Made by a program: the position numbers and the translations under genes
Shown: positions 63,272 through 64,000 of the stretch, piece after piece
How the letters are laid out: each line of letters starts with the position of its first letter
Numbering within the stretch: position 1 is the first letter of the stretch
NCBI GenBank assembly: GCA_000827325.1
Contig: KN832882.1
Location: 880,689-944,688, forward strand
DNA length: 64,000 nucleotides
Origin: Oidiodendron maius Zn
Lineage: Eukaryota > Ascomycota > Leotiomycetes > Myxotrichaceae
Direction of reading: 5' to 3'
The notes under the pieces: generated by a model
What the model was told of the DNA's origin: nothing
The model's database searches: none
The model's input: the letters and a program-made list of their open reading frames with translations, nothing else

Positions 63272-64000
63272 TGTTATAGCGAAGGAATAAGTGAAATTAC
63301 TTGTCGAGTAGTAGTGAAAGTACAACAGGCTGAGCTCAGAGGTACGCGGCAGGTACGTACGTTTATACATATAACTATGTGTCCCTCACACACGAAATAG
63401 TAGTTCCAAGAAAACGTCATCACCCATTTTCGTCTGATTTAACCAATATTGTGGTTGCGACAACTGGGTCCAGTCAATTATCTCGAAGCCATCCCCAACT
63501 ATTCCTCAATGGGTTGTCGTTTCGAGATTCCATTCATCTAGTCCGAATGTGGTGGAAGACCAGTCTGCTGCAATCAATGAAAAGACCCAGAAACTGGAGA
63601 GTACGAAGACTACGTCACAATGGTCGAGACCTGATGGATGGCATAATTTTATCAGTTCTAGAGCAATGGAGTTCTAGAACGGGTGGGGCTGTAAGAACGT
63701 GCGGTTAGACCCTGAAAACCTGGCAGAATATTCGCATTAAGCTTAATTCCGTTGGACCCCGATGGATGTATGTCATTGTGACGCCTGCTGTTCTTCTGCC
63801 GCATGTTAGGGCCACTTTGACCTGTACTACTGATGTTCGTGCTATAACTGTCGCTTATTGGGTTGTGAGGATATTGCAAAAGAAAATTACCAGACAAACA
63901 CAAAGAAGCAGGAATATAAATTGATATTCCAATGTTCTAAAAGGTATTCCTTGCAGCCATAGAAAGCCTAGCAGAGTTCGCCATGAGACGAAGTGCAAAC
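63272..64000. other. Promoter of the aquaporin gene and window end, no gene seen
   Basis: No convincing frame in the last 730 bases. A gene starting beyond the window could have its promoter here. Confidence 0.45.

Noticed and set aside
1-64000. CRISPR array, bacterial operon or plasmid features
   Set aside because: No regularly spaced direct repeats with unique spacers are seen, and spliced genes with fungal domains throughout show eukaryotic nuclear DNA.

Overview
The window looks like nuclear DNA of a filamentous ascomycete (Pezizomycotina, probably a eurotiomycete-type mould). Genes carry short 45-70 nt GT-AG introns. The content is typical of such genomes: Zn2Cys6 and bZIP/DUF3425 regulators, a highly reducing polyketide synthase, a Pth11-type receptor, GPI-anchored wall proteins, SesA and other NLR-type death or immunity modules, and a Fot1/pogo transposon. 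I assign no species.

Layout. 0-4.6 kb: the 3' part of a maleylacetate-reductase-like gene and a UPC2-type Zn2Cys6 regulator. 4.6-7.9 kb: AT-rich, nearly gene-free, with one unrecognised relic. 7.9-12.8 kb: two wall proteins, a GH16 CRH-type transglycosylase and an HsbA-domain protein whose Thr/Ser repeat array contains a 378-base assembly gap. 12.8-18 kb: a degraded Zn2Cys6 regulator and the C-terminal stump of a NACHT/ankyrin-type protein. 18.5-22.7 kb: a large membrane protein of unknown role and an alcohol-acetyltransferase-like enzyme. 23.0-24.9 kb: a broken Fot1/pogo element with intact 58-bp terminal inverted repeats.

25.1-41.7 kb could be a secondary-metabolism neighbourhood: a bZIP/DUF3425 factor divergent from an NmrA-like protein, a Pth11-like seven-helix receptor, a secreted FAD oxidoreductase, and a co-oriented reducing PKS (KS-AT-DH-ER-KR-ACP, about 2234 aa, no C-methyltransferase). 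Whether these genes form one cluster is inference.

42.2-51.7 kb is the most unusual part. One gene begins with a near copy of the histone H3 tail on a non-histone body. After 3 kb of transposon and NLR debris comes a gene whose exons join a SesA domain to the Skp1-binding N-terminal half of cullin-1, followed by a long fungal C-terminal module. I know of no described protein with this SesA-cullin architecture.

52.5-63.3 kb: a seven-exon Zn2Cys6/Fungal_trans regulator divergent from a short-chain dehydrogenase, a GPI-anchored aspartic protease, a Kre9/KNH-like GPI protein, and an aquaporin with two altered NPA boxes. Exon coordinates were derived by hand from splice consensus and family consensus. 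No alignment or transcript data were available.
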